Assembly (NCBI GenBank): GCA_963513935.1
Contig: OY740773.1
Span: 102,533,291 to 102,597,290 of the forward strand
Direction of reading: 5' to 3'
Source: Aphrophora alni
Taxonomy: Eukaryota; Arthropoda; Insecta; Hemiptera; Aphrophoridae
Length of the DNA stretch: 64,000 nucleotides
The notes beneath the pieces were generated by a model. That model was not told where the DNA came from, did not search any database, and saw only the letters and a list, made by a program, of their open reading frames with translations. A program made the position numbers and the translations under genes. Positions 13,839-28,900 of the stretch are shown here, piece after piece (position 1 is the stretch's first letter; the number at the start of each line of letters is the position of its first letter).

Positions 13839-16800
13839 ATGCTTAGATACAAAGTCAACTCATTCACAGCCTTTCATATTGAATAATTACCATTTCCAGT
13901 TCAAAAATTCTATAAATATTAAAATTTACAGATTTTAATCATAACAATATTCATCAATTAATTAAAATAATACTTTGTTCAACTATGAATGAATGAGTCT
14001 ACCTCAACTACTACATGTATACTTGTAGTTCTATGTCAATGGGTTGTGATTATTTTAAATTTAAATTATGAAGTATACTTTTTGAAGATAAAAATTTGAG
14101 GTTTCAAGATATTGTGCAATAACATATTTCAGCCCATTTTTTTTTCCAATATAGGGGTGTTCAAGTATTATTAAAGGATATTAGAAGCCACCCTTCCTCT
14201 TGACTCCCCCCCCCCCCCCCAACATAAGATATGTATAATTTTTTGGTTGTTTGTTCACAATACAATGATTTTCTTAAAAATTCTCAATGAACACTCTAAT
14301 ACAATGAATTTATTGTACTAAACATAAAATATTTTTCCTACAGTTACCTAACAATGTACATGTTCTCTCACTGATTTGAGAAAGCAAAGTGGCCAATTCG
14401 CTCATCAGTGAGACAATGTTAACATTGTCTCACTCTAATTACTTTGTCTCACTCCAGATTTGCAACGTGAAGGCACGAAATAGTGAGCGCGTAACATGCA
14501 GACAAGGTCGTATGCGCGCGAAATACGTTGGCAGCACTGGCTGTAAATCAGCTGGTCAGTTGTTGTATTTGTCACAACACTTCCGGTCACGGCAGAAGCT
14601 ACCATTTCATTGATTTGCCATTAAGTGACTTTTTTTTACTGTTTGCTTGTGTTAAATGTCTTTCTATAAGTAATTCTTTGGTTAACAATTCTTTTAGGGT
14701 GTTTGTGTTCATTTTTAAGGAGATTATTTTTTGTTTTATAATTTTGTTTCTGATTTATTAATGCTACTTTCACATTAAATGTCATTAAAAGTTCACTTCT
14801 GTGTAAAAATATGTTACGTTTCTTTACCAATTTATTTGTTTTATGGTAACTGTAGGAAAAATATAATGTGCAACTCGAGTGCAAAGTGCAATCGCCTCAC
14901 TCGAGAAACTATTCCTCACTCGCCTACGGCTCGTGAGTAAGGATTTCTCTCGAGTGAGGCAATTGCTCACTTTGCTCACTAGTTGCACAAATAACTATAA
15001 AATATATATATTATGATAATATTGTTAAATTTTAATTGAAAATAAAAATATCATAAAAAAACAACTGTTTCTAGTCAGATGACTACAGTCTTTGAACCTA
15101 TATGTATGTCTCAATACTTTAAATTACTATGGGTTTATTTGATTTTTTCTTCTTCCTTCTAAAAAACCTCTCGTTATTGGTGCCTTAAAAAAATAACATA
15201 GAATAATACTTTCATAGCATCAGGATCGAAAGAGAACATGAGTTGGTCAAAAGAGACGTGATAGGAAAGATGAGAGAGAAGAACCTATCCCAAGACACTA
15301 TGAAGAAAGGTATATATTCAGTTAGGGTGACCCGGGATTTACCCATACTGTGCATCCTCCATTCTCATTCTGAATAATACATATGACATGATGTTATTAC
15401 CACATCAAGTAGCTTCTATTGAAATTCAATATGTGCTCTCCCTATTCTTATGTACATATTGTTTCGATTTCCCTTTCCAATCCCCACCCCCTAAAGATCC
15501 TTACATATTTGAACACGCCTCGGTCTTAATTTCCCAAAATATAAGTATGATAAATACTGTACGATAAATAATCTTTGTAAATATATTTAAACATTTTCCT
15601 TACCTTTTCAGAGCCTACAGCTAGGCCTATGAGACTTATACATTCAATGGTCTTCCCTCTTAACATTTTTAATTCAGGTCGGTTTGATTCCTTAATTATA
15701 TATTTCAGTCTTGGCACCAAACTATAAATATAAAGAGACATTTTAATTTAGTAAAGGACAACCCGATGGAACATTTTATTCTTTCTTGTAAATAAATTTG
15801 TTGAACAAGTAAAAATTGAATTTTTTAAAACCTACCTTGAAAATAGAAAATAATATTTTCTTACACTTGTCGAAAGGTACAAAACACAGAAAATTAGGTT
15901 ATGTAGATACTATAATAGAAATCTGCAAGTTTACGTTTAACCAACAAGTTCATTTAAAAGGGTAACTTAAACCTAACAAAAGAAAACTTAATATTTTGCC
16001 AAGAAACTAATTTTGAATCGTGAAATTTAAAAATAAAAATATATTTAATAAACCAGAGAGATTTGATGAGTACACCATAACATCAAATGCGAATATTTAA
16101 AATATAATGTAAATTAGGGTATAAACTAAACGATATTTTTTTAACTTTTACACAGTTATACATTTTAAATTGAATGTTAAGTCATTGGCAGTATCAAATA
16201 GCAACAACAGGAAAGATTCACATAAATTAGCCATAATAATAAGCTACATCATTTAAATTGAGACAGCCATTATCTAAAAAATCTTTTAGACAATTCGGAA
16301 AAAGTTTTAGACAAATTAATAGAACATCGAAAGATAAATACAGTAAAATATCATTATTAATTCTGTTTGGTCTATATTATCATGGACAACGAAATAAAAA
16401 ATAAAAATAGTAATCTATATTTTGTTAGTACATTCTGATTTTATGCTAATATTAGAAACTTGTCTGAAACATTTTTTCTAACAAATATATATATATATAT
16501 ATATATTTATGATATCTAACAAAATATATTCTAAGACATCTTGACATTCAAAAATTTATTTTTATAAAATGATTGATTTTAAGATGATAAACTTGGAACA
16601 TTTTTCAAAATATGTTTTCTCACTTTGATAATTCATTTTTAATTGTTAACGAAAAATTTCTTTGATTTACTGGGCTAAAATAAACAATTTATGTCTCATA
16701 ATTTGCCTCTCAAAATTGATGCTTTTTGAGAAACAAATTTTTTGTTAAATAAATAGGATTGGATTCAAAAGTTTCCAATATTATTGATTCTATATTTTTT

Positions 16801-16900
16801 AAACTGAATTAACCTTGAAATGACCTAAAAACATAAACCAAACCAGGAATAATATTGCCAGTTTATTTCCCCTTCGATCCAGATATCAAATAATTTCTAT

Positions 16901-16950
<50 letters not shown>

Positions 16951-19900
16951 GTCTTAATTTAAACAATGTAAACCAGTATAATTTATTATACAAGTAGAAG
17001 ACAACTCACGTGTCGTAGTAGGCAATAAATTGTTCTTCGCAAGAATCTGCAACTGATGCAATTGTAGTAACAACTTGCTCCAGCACCAGTTTTGTGCCCT
17101 TTTGCAATAACTGTGTAACAAAGGTATTAAAAATAGAGTTATTAACAAAACAAAAAACAAACAAAAGAAAACAACAATGTTTGTTTTATTTTTATTATAA
17201 ATTTCATTTAGGACATTATATAGTTTATTATTATACTATTAACAAATTGGGAATGCCACTGAACGAAGGGTCGCTTCACTCACACAAGCGCAGAGGATTA
17301 GGATGTCTGGTGACCTACCTCTAAACCACTGGGCTTCACTTTATAAAACTTTTAATTCATTTTATTTGATACAGTATTTGAACATAAAATATATATTTTT
17401 ATTCCACACATAATTACAAGAAAAATGAGACCAAACAACGTGTAATTTACTGAATTATAGCTCAAAATCAACAATGTTTTTAATTACGATATTTAAATAG
17501 TACTAAATGTTTTGCGGTTTTCAACATTATTCTCTGTATTGTTGCTTAGATAAGCAAATGTTAAATTTATAAAAAATAAATTGTGTAAATGCCAATATTA
17601 TTGTTTTAATACATATTTATTCATACACAGCTTATCACAATGTAAATAATAAAGTACAATTTATGTTTAATACTATTATTTTTATATTGTGCTCCTTTGT
17701 TTCATTAAAATCGAAAAGAACATATTTTTCCATAAAGATATATGATAGTGTTGTTTTTCACACTTATTAGTCATTCTGTCATACAATACTGTTATTCATT
17801 TTGTAGCAACATTGTTGATTTTGGACTCTATTAAAGTAAATTATTGTAACATAATTCTTTTCTTATATGTTATAAAATATTTTATCTTTATTATAAAATC
17901 CAAAATAGTGAAGTTACTTTATTAAAAATTTATTTGAAATATCTACAACTAGTCTTCAACTGTTACTAAATAAGTTGACAATAATGCAGATGATTTCAGT
18001 TATATAAATTCATTTGTTTATTCATTTAAATTATAAATATTTTCTTTTAATAAATTATTTCTTGTTGAACATTAATAATATTTGCTTTTGAGTTCTTTTA
18101 ATAACACAACAAGGTTAAATTGTCTTTAATTACAAAGTTAAATTATTCCAGGCTAGCTCTAGGTTTGGGTTCATTACATATATCTTTATCATAGAATTAC
18201 AAAGTTCTTTTATAAATATTAGTAATTAATATTTATTATTTTCTCGGGGCAGGCACTCGACCAGACATGAACAAACTGTTTTTAACGCATTTTGTGAAGT
18301 TACAGTTAAGAAAAATTGAGATTTAGGATCGGTGTTCTTTTTTTGAAATAGGCTTATGAATTGTAAAATTTGTTAAAGTTTATCTTCAATATTAAGAATT
18401 TCTGGACTTTATTATGTTTGAATTTACAGAGGATACCACTCTCTGTGTGATTTAGCACTGAATTTACCACTGTTTATACCGTTTTAACATACTAAAACTT
18501 GACGGCATCACTTTTAAAATTACGAATAGAAATTTTCATCTTTGGGCTCTGAAGTCTTGGATTGGAATGAATTTTTGGCTTCGGTTTTGGAATTGAATTG
18601 TTGCCGCGGTTCCCAGCATGCACTGTTCTTCCGTTCCCTTGGTTACTCAAATAATATTCTCTCGTTTTGTACAATTTGATGTTCTTGACTTGAATAAATT
18701 ATAATTTTGATATTACTTTATGTCTTTTTTGCCTTTGGTCTCGTGATAATATTTATTCATATTTACATTGCCGATTCTTAAATGAGTTTACTGATTTTAT
18801 TGTTAATTGTATAATTTCCCGTTCCAACAGAATGACGTACTTATATCTATGACTCAAGTAGTCCTAGTTCTAATTCTAATTATATAACATTTGGGTCTTA
18901 CGGTTACTATTTATGTTCTTAAATTTACTTTAAGGATTATTTTACTATTCTAACAGATATTGTGACTTATTATTTATTTTTATTTGATTTTATTAATTTC
19001 GATTGTGATAGTCGTTTCTTTGATCTAGTTATACTAACAAAAACATGGCGTTCATAGGGAATGCATTTTACCTTCATATATTGTATATGCTATCTTCTGA
19101 TGATTAAAATAAAGAATAGTTGTTTACTGAGGCTATATATATATATATGTATAGTGCTTATATTAATTTATGGTGTAGTGTTTGTGATAGTATTATGGAA
19201 TTGGTTTCAATGTGTTTGTTTAGATGTGAGGTTATAGGTTTTCATGTTACAAGGCTCTGTCTAGGCTTTATTCTATATTTGAGAATTATATTTGATAATA
19301 TCCATTTCTATATGGATTTGGGTGAATTCTTGGGGTGTGAATTGGTTTTGACATAGTTAATTTAGTTATTGATGATGTTTTTCCTTGTGTATTACTTTCG
19401 TAAATTGTTTAGGCCTATCAGCTGATATTTTAGTGTCGGTTTCTTGGTTGGCTTTGTGGGTCATTGAACTTTGCTTTGTTTTGGTGTCGTTTATTTTAGG
19501 CTAACTTTTTATGATGGAATTTGTGACGTTATATTATACATTGTTTGGTTTATTTTTTTTTGTAACGAAGTGTAGAATAAAAATATATTACGGATTTTAT
19601 TGTAAAATATCATATTAAATAAATGAAAGTTTGATCAAGTGAAGCACAGTAGGTAACTCATGGAGGTGACTTATGGCAGGTACCGGCCAGTCCTAATACT
19701 CTAATAAAATGTATACAAATCATCATTTTAAAATACATCCAAATAAGCTATAAAATACTATATACTGATGACAATAGAATGTGAATTTCTTTTTGTTTTG
19801 TAAAGATTACAGACATTTTAAGAAATATTGAAATGAAATCTCTTGCTAGTTAACTTGATAAGCACAGCACATTTATGTCACAACTAAGTGTCTTTCTGGA

Positions 19901-22900
19901 CAATATAAACAATAATTTAGTCAACAATTAAATAACTAGGCTCTTCTACCAAATGAAGGGATTTAGGTGAAATAATTGTGTTAGGCCTACAGTAGTGATG
20001 TATACGAGTCACAATTTGTATATTTATTTCTGTCAGTGAATTTTCTTTCTTTATAATTATGCGTTTCAGACATTATTGTCCATCATTAGATGTATCGCTT
20101 ATGAGAAGTTGTTATAACATTAAGATACAAGGACACAGATTTAACTCTCCAAATATGTAACACACATGATAAATAATATAAGAATATCCTTTCACACCAA
20201 AAAAACAATATACTAATATAGCCCATCTTAAAATCACCAAACCCACAGAAACAAACACAGGGATTTATGACAATTTCCCCTTGTTAAAAGGTAAAAATTC
20301 CTCGATTATCATTGCTTTAATTAAGAAAAGAACATAAAATAAAAGACACATAATACTCGAATAAGAATCAGGATCACAAGAGAAAGAGAGTTGATGAGAT
20401 AATAGGAAAGATGAAAGAGAGGATCCAGCCAACTCCACTCAAGATTGCTAAGCCCATACTCACTTTAGGTGTGCCCCCAAGGGATCTATAAAATAAAAAT
20501 GTGATGATTGTAATAGTTTATATACAGGCCAAACAGGAAGACAGTTTTAAAGAACTTCCACTGACTAATAACATCTTGACTACAAAATCTAATTATACAC
20601 TTGGTCTCATGGATAATAACCATAAATATACACTTTTCTTGATAAAGAACCAATGCACACATGCAGTAAGGGTTGATATATAATGAGATCTAAGAATTCG
20701 AAATATACAGAGCCTTCAAAAACAGTTCAAATCACTTATGAACTACCAACTTATCTTCTAGTCAAATTCATAAGTATAAATTTGTATGACACTCCAATAA
20801 ATCTTTAAGACAACGGCGAAGGACAAAGAACAATAATGAGTGCACTCAGTCGTTCCAAAGATACCGCAATGTGTGTTTTATAATGGACAAGATTTATTTT
20901 CATGTGTTTTGTGTAAATATGTGTGTATCTTAGTTATAATGACTTCTCACGAGCAATACATCTGATGATGGACAATAGTATTCAAAACGTGTAATTAAGG
21001 AAAAAAGAAAAATACAGGACGGAAGTATATATTTTCTTCTTATTTATGCGTTTCCAGAGTTTGTGCTGATATCCTGACGGTGCTCATAAATATGCATAGC
21101 TGTTCTCCACAATGATTAATTTGTTAATAAAATTGTTATTTCATCCACGTACTTGTTCCTAAAATTTGCAATCCTTTGGAACAAGTCATCTCTCACTACA
21201 TCCCCAGTAGATATTTTTGTTTATTTGAATGTATTTATACCAACAACTTATAGGATTTTGTCAAACTGAAATCATACTTTGTTTTATATAACCAAAGAGC
21301 ATAAATCATGCATAAAATTACTACTACAATTATATTCATGCTCACCTCAATAAACTTATCGCCCAGAATATCATTGAGTTTTGCCATAATTGCATTTAAA
21401 TTTTGTGTTAGTATGTATTTAGGGCAATCTTCACTGAAGTTCACCAAAGCAGCACCTATACAGAATAAGAGATTATTTACACTTTTAAGAGTTCATTTAA
21501 AGACTGAACTTTGTAAAAGAAATCAAGTTATATAGCTGTGAAAATTATAACAAAAAAAAATTTGTATAACTTAAGTTTAGTTTAAACCTACTGAAATAAT
21601 AATAAATTCCAGAAGCCAGTAGTTATAGAATAATTATAACTTCATTTGAAGCTATTTCAAAATTCAATGGAGCAGTCTTTAGACAGAAAGTTTTATTTTC
21701 TGCCACAAAGAATTTGAAAATAGCTCTTTAATGAAAGAGGTTATATACTGCCAGACCTTCAAATTATCCGTCAAATTTAGACGTTTCTAAAAAGAAAAAC
21801 TTGATGAATATTTTGGTATAGCGTTTGGTGCTACAAAAAACCAAGAGGAGAAAGAAACTGATGTCCATTTAAAAATTTTTAATTTTTTATTTTAGAGGAA
21901 GTACTTATGGTTTGCAGAAAGATCCCCATTAAAATAAAAGGGGCTATTTGTTTGTCACCATCATTAATGCTGAACATAACATTATGTGGACATTGTATCG
22001 GATAAATAAATGAAAGTTACCTACAATTTGTTGAGGAAATTGATGGTCAAAACAAGTTAAAAGATTTTGACATTGAAAAAAAATATATATTAAAAAAATA
22101 AACATATTAAGACAATTTTCTATTAGATTTCATACCAAAGGAGGTAATTTTTATTAAGCCTAACTATGTCTTAACTATTTTTAATGTTATTTCCTTATTC
22201 CTTAAATATTTATATGCCAATGGTAAAAAAGGAATATAATTAGATTTTTTAAAAGATAACTTTAGGAATCACGATTTGAAAAATAAGTTTTACATAAATA
22301 TCTTATTTTACAAATTTCTTATCACAAAATTAAAGAGAAAACATATAAATAAATATTGAGCTTGACTTGTGAGATAAATATTAGATAGAATAAAACTCGA
22401 ACAAAAGATCTCACAAAAATTACGTTTCCATAATCAAACTCTATACTCTAACTTATGTATCACTGAGGGTGACAACTTTGTCGTTGAAGTAAATGTAATT
22501 TTTGTGAGATCTTGTGTTAAGAGTTTTATTCTATTAAAGAGAAAACAATCCAAGATGTATTTACTATATTCTTGAATTTCATAATTAGTACGTGCTGTTT
22601 TCGAAGGTTGATTTTGGTACCTCCAGAAACTTACTGTTATATTGGAACCACTCTAGAAGCTTGAATAATAAAAATATAAATATATTTAAATATCATTAAA
22701 TAAGTATAAATTGCAAATTTTCTGTATATTCAAAATACCTACCAGCATGAGCTTGTACTCTAGGGTTTTCATTATTATCCAAAACCATAAGAAGTCCAGG
22801 AATGATGGAAGAATAGAATTTTGTTTGAAAGTCTGGTGCGAAATCGGTAGATATCTGACCAATAGCATTGCAAGCTGCATATCTAACTCGTGGATGCTAC

Positions 22901-25900
22901 AAAATTAAAGCAGTAGAAATTATAATTTATTAAAGAATAAATTAATAATTATATTATTTTAACATGGTTTGGAGTTTTTTTCAATCTAGGAACCAATCGG
23001 ATGTAAGATTATATCTCTCTAGGCTTAGATATCCAATCATTTTTTTTTTACTGGTTAAGGTAAATATACAGCTGGTCTTTTTTTTGTCTGCTTTCAGCTG
23101 GTTCCTGCTGAGTAATTTGCAATATCATTATATAATGTGTTTATTATACAACTATCAATTCAAATATTATCTAGTCCTAACAAAAAGTGATTTTTATAAT
23201 TTTGTGCGTATTGTAGTTAGGTTTGTGTGTATATTTTTTATTAGTGCAAATAAGATAATTGTAACATATATCAGTTTTGCCATTTTTTAACCCTGGAACT
23301 GATACATGTTAAAGGTTTTGTAAAAGTTTTGTTTTCTTAAAAAATTCATAAAAAATATGATTTTTTATACAAAACCAAACTTATGACATCGTTTTTCTCA
23401 AAAAGATGCATAGAATTCATCTATGTAATAATTTTTTTTTTTTATTTTATTATTTTTTTTCCCCCTCTAACGGTTTTAGAGTAAGTATGTTAGATGTCAA
23501 AAAATGAAGTTATCATTTATCAGAAAAACCTGTATCATCCAAAATCAATAGCTTACCACCTTTTTCTAAGATATACAAAAGTTTTGTGTAATATTTGTGA
23601 ATATATTTCGAAAAAGAAAAAAAAAATTTGTTAAATTTTCAAAATTAAAAAAAAAAATATTACGAAAAAAGGTAAAATGATCATTTTTTTTCTTTCAAAA
23701 ATTCACAAAAAATAGTAAAATATATTTTATACAGAACTTCTATAAATCATTATATTCAGAAAAATGCATAGAATTTAGGTGTGTAATGAAAAAAAATGTT
23801 AGATGTAAAACATTTGTGTTTTTTGTCAAATACCAAAAAATCGGAAAGTAAGGGAGAGAAAAATTCCACAGAAATGGTAATGTACACCATACAAATAGAT
23901 TTTTTGGAATTTTATCAACAATTACTAGAGATTTGTAATATATTTAGGGAAAAAAATTGTTACATTTTCAAAATAAAAAAAATAAAAAATTACGAAAAAA
24001 GGTAAAATGCGTGTTTTAGACATGTTTGTAAGTATAAATAACAAACAAAAATGTTAGTGTCATTTTTAGACGAAATCCAAAATTGGATGATTAAAAAAGA
24101 AGAATGATGTCTGGGACTAACTAAAGGTCAAAACCGGTAGCCCACTAGGATATTTAAGGATTGTTGGGATAAGGTAAGAATAATCTAATAATTGATTAAA
24201 TTCACAATTCTGGAGGCTAACAACACTATGTCATTGTTCAAATAAATTTAAAACTTTTATTATCTTCTGATTTTGATGTAACTTTACTACTCCTAGTTTT
24301 TTAGCTAACTGTTGACAATTTTGTCTAATTTAAGACAAAAGAAAAATTTAAAATGGTCACACCAATAATTTTTAAAATACAGCTCCCACTTGTTTATTTT
24401 TTGCACAAAAGTGAAAATAAAAGACGAAAGGTTATTTAAAATTCTATATACTTACAGGATCTTGAAGGAAGTTAAGAACGGCTTCAACTATATTATGTAA
24501 TAGAACGGTCATTTGTTTATGGCAGCCTTCACCCACAGCAGAGATAGCCATCAGTGCAGCGTGTCTGGGAACAAGTAATTTAAGTTACATATTATGTAAT
24601 ATACTAAATATATATAAATATAGTTTATTATTTTATTTATTTATCCAGCTTCCCTTAGATTACCAAGCTTGGCAATGTCAATAATAATGTAGAAATTGTC
24701 AACACATTACAATAGATAACAAGTGATACAAGAATAGATAACAAGTGATACAAAAATACTACAACAGAAGTGTCTCAGATACCTCTAAACTCTATAAACT
24801 CTTCCACGGAGTAAAAACATTGGTCTTTTAAAAAAGCATTAAATTTTTTCTTGAAACTAGTTAAAAAGAATATTATATTATTGGTTATATTAGATTATTT
24901 ATAGGACTAGAAACTACTTGTTTACTTATGTGGATCTAGTAGCCAATAAGTACCACATGTAATGTGTGACTATCACATTCATCTGAAAAAATACTCTAAA
25001 AATGTTTTCAGGGATAATTCAACGAGCAAAGCGCAGATAAAATTGTAGCACAGATGATACAAAAATAGTGAACAAATGCAGGCTGCAATCAACGGAAATC
25101 AGTGACTGGCAATGCAATAATTATAAGATGATCTGGAAATTCCATAGTCAATTCTACAGATTCTGATGTAGAATCATAGCGTGAAAGAAGTAATGATAAA
25201 ATTTGATTCATGGCTTATGTGTAGAAAGCAGAAGTTATTTTGTGTGCAGTTTCTGAAGACTTACTACAAACAAATAACAATTAAAATTTCATAACTTGAG
25301 ATGAATGATGGGACTATGTATAGCTAAGACCTTGAAATAAAAGTCCAGTCTTTCAATGTCAAAAGAAGTCATCGCAAAGTAAGAGCAACATCAAAGTAAT
25401 AAGCCATGTTGGCAATATTTATTTTAGTATGAAGGTGGTGATCTTTTTACTACTAAAAGAGTTTACAGATACTGGGGTGTCTGGAGGCGTTAACGGGAGA
25501 GGGTTAAACAATAAACCTACTGCCAAGGATCTATAATTGGTAAATCATGCTAAATTTTCAACACAATCATAATTTCTACCTAACAAATGGGTTTTGATGT
25601 TATTCATATTTTTTGTGACATTTAAGAGATTTAATCCTTTAAAAAAGGGTTAAAAAATATGTTTCCCCCACCCCTCTAATCCAAAAAATACATACCTATA
25701 TTTCCAGTCTGGATTTGCCAACATATTAGATATGTTTCCAACAATCTGAGGTAGAATAGTTTTCCCACCAAGTGCACAGGCTAGTCTATCCAAAGCAGAC
25801 TCAGCTACGACATTGTTACTGTCAACACAATGTTTATGTTAATAATTATTTAAATAAGTTTCTTTTTTATCAACATGTTATATTGTAGAGGAGTGAAACT

Positions 25901-28900
25901 TCAATATAATAGATCAAACTGAGTCAACTTTAAGAAGTAACCATTTTATAAACATACTATTTGTGAGAATTTGTGATCTAGTTTTTATTTACCAAGCATT
26001 TAATAACGACTAATCGTAAGTTAATTGGTAATCGCTGATACAAGGTAAGGTACATCGTGCGACTTTCGTGAAATTGAAATGTTTACGATAGTTGTTTTTA
26101 CTGTTATAATATTAGTTTTGAAATATTTAACAAAATACAATTGAGTTAGTTTGCTTTTAAGCCAATGATTAAAGGCATTTAATAAGTACAAATCTTTAAT
26201 TAATTGGTAATTGGTGATATACAGTAGATTGTGTGAATTTGATAAAATTGAAATGTGTAAGCATGGGACATCTCCAATTAATAAATGATCATTTTTAATA
26301 TGTAATTATAATAAGGAATTGTAAATAATGTGTTAGGCTAAAAAAAAAAATGTTGACATTTAACAAATTAATAGAAAAGTGAACTTTTAACATGAAAGTG
26401 CTTTTACAAAAATGTGACAGCATAATTTTAAATTATTGCGTTTCAAAAAACAGACAATTGCGACACATTTTACACAAAGAAGCTTCTAGAAAGAAAGCGG
26501 GTTTAAAGAATATGGGGTGATCCTCCATATGAGATGTACTTGGAAAGTATTTTCAATTGGTTGGAATCATGTAACTTTCTGGATGTCTGACTAAATTCTC
26601 AGAATTATTCCTACAGGAGTGTGTACAGTACAGGTACTGCTCTTCACTCTTGTTTAAAACATTGAAAAGGACAGACGTGTCAACATGTGACCTCTTGTCT
26701 AAATCATCGGTAAAGACGGATGTCTCAAAATCAGTCCATGTATTATAAAAGTAAAATTCAGTTTAAATTTTGTATGGATGGGAGACACTGGCTTACCTTG
26801 GAAAGTGATCCTTAGTATTACCCAACAGTACACAAGTAAGAAAACACACAAAAAACCACTAAAGTTCTGAAATATTTCATAAACACTGTTCACTTTCTCA
26901 ATCAGTAGAGTATAAAAAGAAAACTGAATTGTATTAATCTATAATAGAACTGGGCTGAATGTTGAATCACAGACTAAGACTGAATTGTTTTAATCAAGGA
27001 TGGATCTGTGCTGAGTGGTGAACCACAGACCAAGACTAAATTGTTTTAATCTAAGATGAATCTGTGCTGAGTGTTGAATCACAGAGTCTGTTCAACACAG
27101 CAGGTCCATCCTAGATTAAAATAATTCAGTCATAGTCTGTGGTTTCATTCAGCCTAGATCTATAAATTAAAACAAATCGGTAGTCTTTCTATACTCTCTA
27201 CTGATTGAGAAAGTGAACAGTGTTTACGAAATATTTCAGAACTTTAGTGTTTTTTGTGTGTGAGTTTTCTTACTTGTGTACTACTATATTAGGTAATACC
27301 AGGAATTATTTTCCAAGGTAAGCCAGTGTCTCCTATCCATACAAAACCTAAAGTAATAGGCTATGTGCCCTATTAAACTCTAACCTAAAAGAAAATTCAA
27401 ATACAGTAAAACTTCTATAGTTCGACACTATGTGGACTGAGGGGGTGTCGAAGTATCAAAATGTTGAACTATATGGAGTGTATTGGACATACACTAATAA
27501 CATAGGGAACATTAAAAACATGACTTTTATAAGAAAATTGCACAAATTTAATTAATAATGTAACATTAAACAGAAGTAGAAGTACAGCAGAGCCGCGGTT
27601 ATCCGAGCCTCGAATAACTGAATATCAGGTTAACTTAGTAAAAAAAAAGTTCGGAAGTTCGGATTGTAAAAATACAAAGGGCGCACAAAGGAATGTTAAA
27701 CGAGTTTCCGTATTAACCAATGTGAATACGAGTATTACAAAATTACCGAAAAATCACATTTTCACTTTCATTTTCATGCATAAAAGTTCACTGATTTATT
27801 TATAGCTATCTGAAATAAAACTGTATTCATTAGCACAGTTTTAAGACACTATAAAGATTTCAAATACCACATGGGGAAAGTGCTTTAGTTGTGAAGGCCA
27901 TTTCATTGATTTGTGTACAAAGTAGTTTTAGTTCATTGGAACTGTTGTCTTCAATTCTTGGACATAGGGTTGTTTTAAACAAAAGGTTGTGAAATAAAAA
28001 ACAGACAAAACAATTGTAAGTAAAATGCAATTAATTGCTATAACCCAACTTTCTATAAAAGGAACTATGAATCATTAAAAATTCAAAAATGGACAATTGT
28101 AAAGTTTAATATTTTGTAATTAGATGTAAGTTTATATAGTTATGATTTGTATTTTAAACATAAACATGTCTAATTATCGAGAGCACCTGTTTAACGAAGA
28201 TCGTTTGAACTAGCGGAGTATAAAAGTACAGAGATCAAAGGTAATAGAACCTACAGTAATTAATAATATTAATCAAAAACAATAAATTTTATTGTAACGA
28301 TACCATGTACAAATGATTAACGATAGTTTTTTTCCTGTTATATATGGGTTTTGAACGACTGACTTCAAAACAAATGAACTTAATTGTATTCAGTTATGTA
28401 ATTTATTGACACTATTAAAGAACTAACTTTTAATTTTTGGTTTAAAGTAAACAAATAATTGTAACCTTTCACATTTTTGGATCTCTAAGTTGGGTTAGTA
28501 CTGGGTTTGATATATGACGTAAGCGAGATATGACGTCGAGATACTTGTGTTATCTCTCGTATTGCAATCGTATATTCAAAGTCTTTTAGACGGACAGACA
28601 GTGTTCCTATATTTGTTAATATTATAGAATCTCAAGTAAACAATTTGTATGACTAGAAAATGTTAAATATTTGAAAAATAACATTAATTAAATAAACCTT
28701 GTAAACTTTTTATAGTTATAAGATAAATTTAAAATGTCCACCAATCGTAGCATTTGACAACTAAGTCCTGTAACAGTGTACTCCTTAGACATTTATTCGC
28801 TTATCTTCTGTCGGCGAGAGTGGTCCTGTTGATTCTCTCGCCATTACTAGACCTTCTCAATAGACTGATCGCTTCACTTCGAGAGAGCTACTCAACAAAT

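Larger units (their letters stand above)
14152..15520. mobile_element. Possible hAT-like element with nested repeats
   Basis: Left edge TAGGGGTGTTCAAGTATTA and right edge ATATTTGAACACGCCT are inverted near-matches of about 16 bases. The interior holds GC-richer, palindrome-rich DNA (14370-14610), a 120-base foldback (14869-14988) and a family C repeat. I could not find a matching target duplication, so the boundaries are tentative. A poly(C) run lies at about 14206-14220. Confidence 0.35.

Noticed and set aside
17270..17340. tRNA gene or SINE on the minus strand
   Set aside because: An A-box-like TGGTTTAGAGG is present, but no B box at the right distance and no cloverleaf.
18492..18674. 60-codon minus frame with PKPKPK motif
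   Set aside because: GC is raised, but no homology is recognised and no splice context joins it to importin-5.
22739..22742. Second donor (GTATTT) for importin-5 exon 10
   Set aside because: Using it adds four bases and breaks the frame into exon 11.
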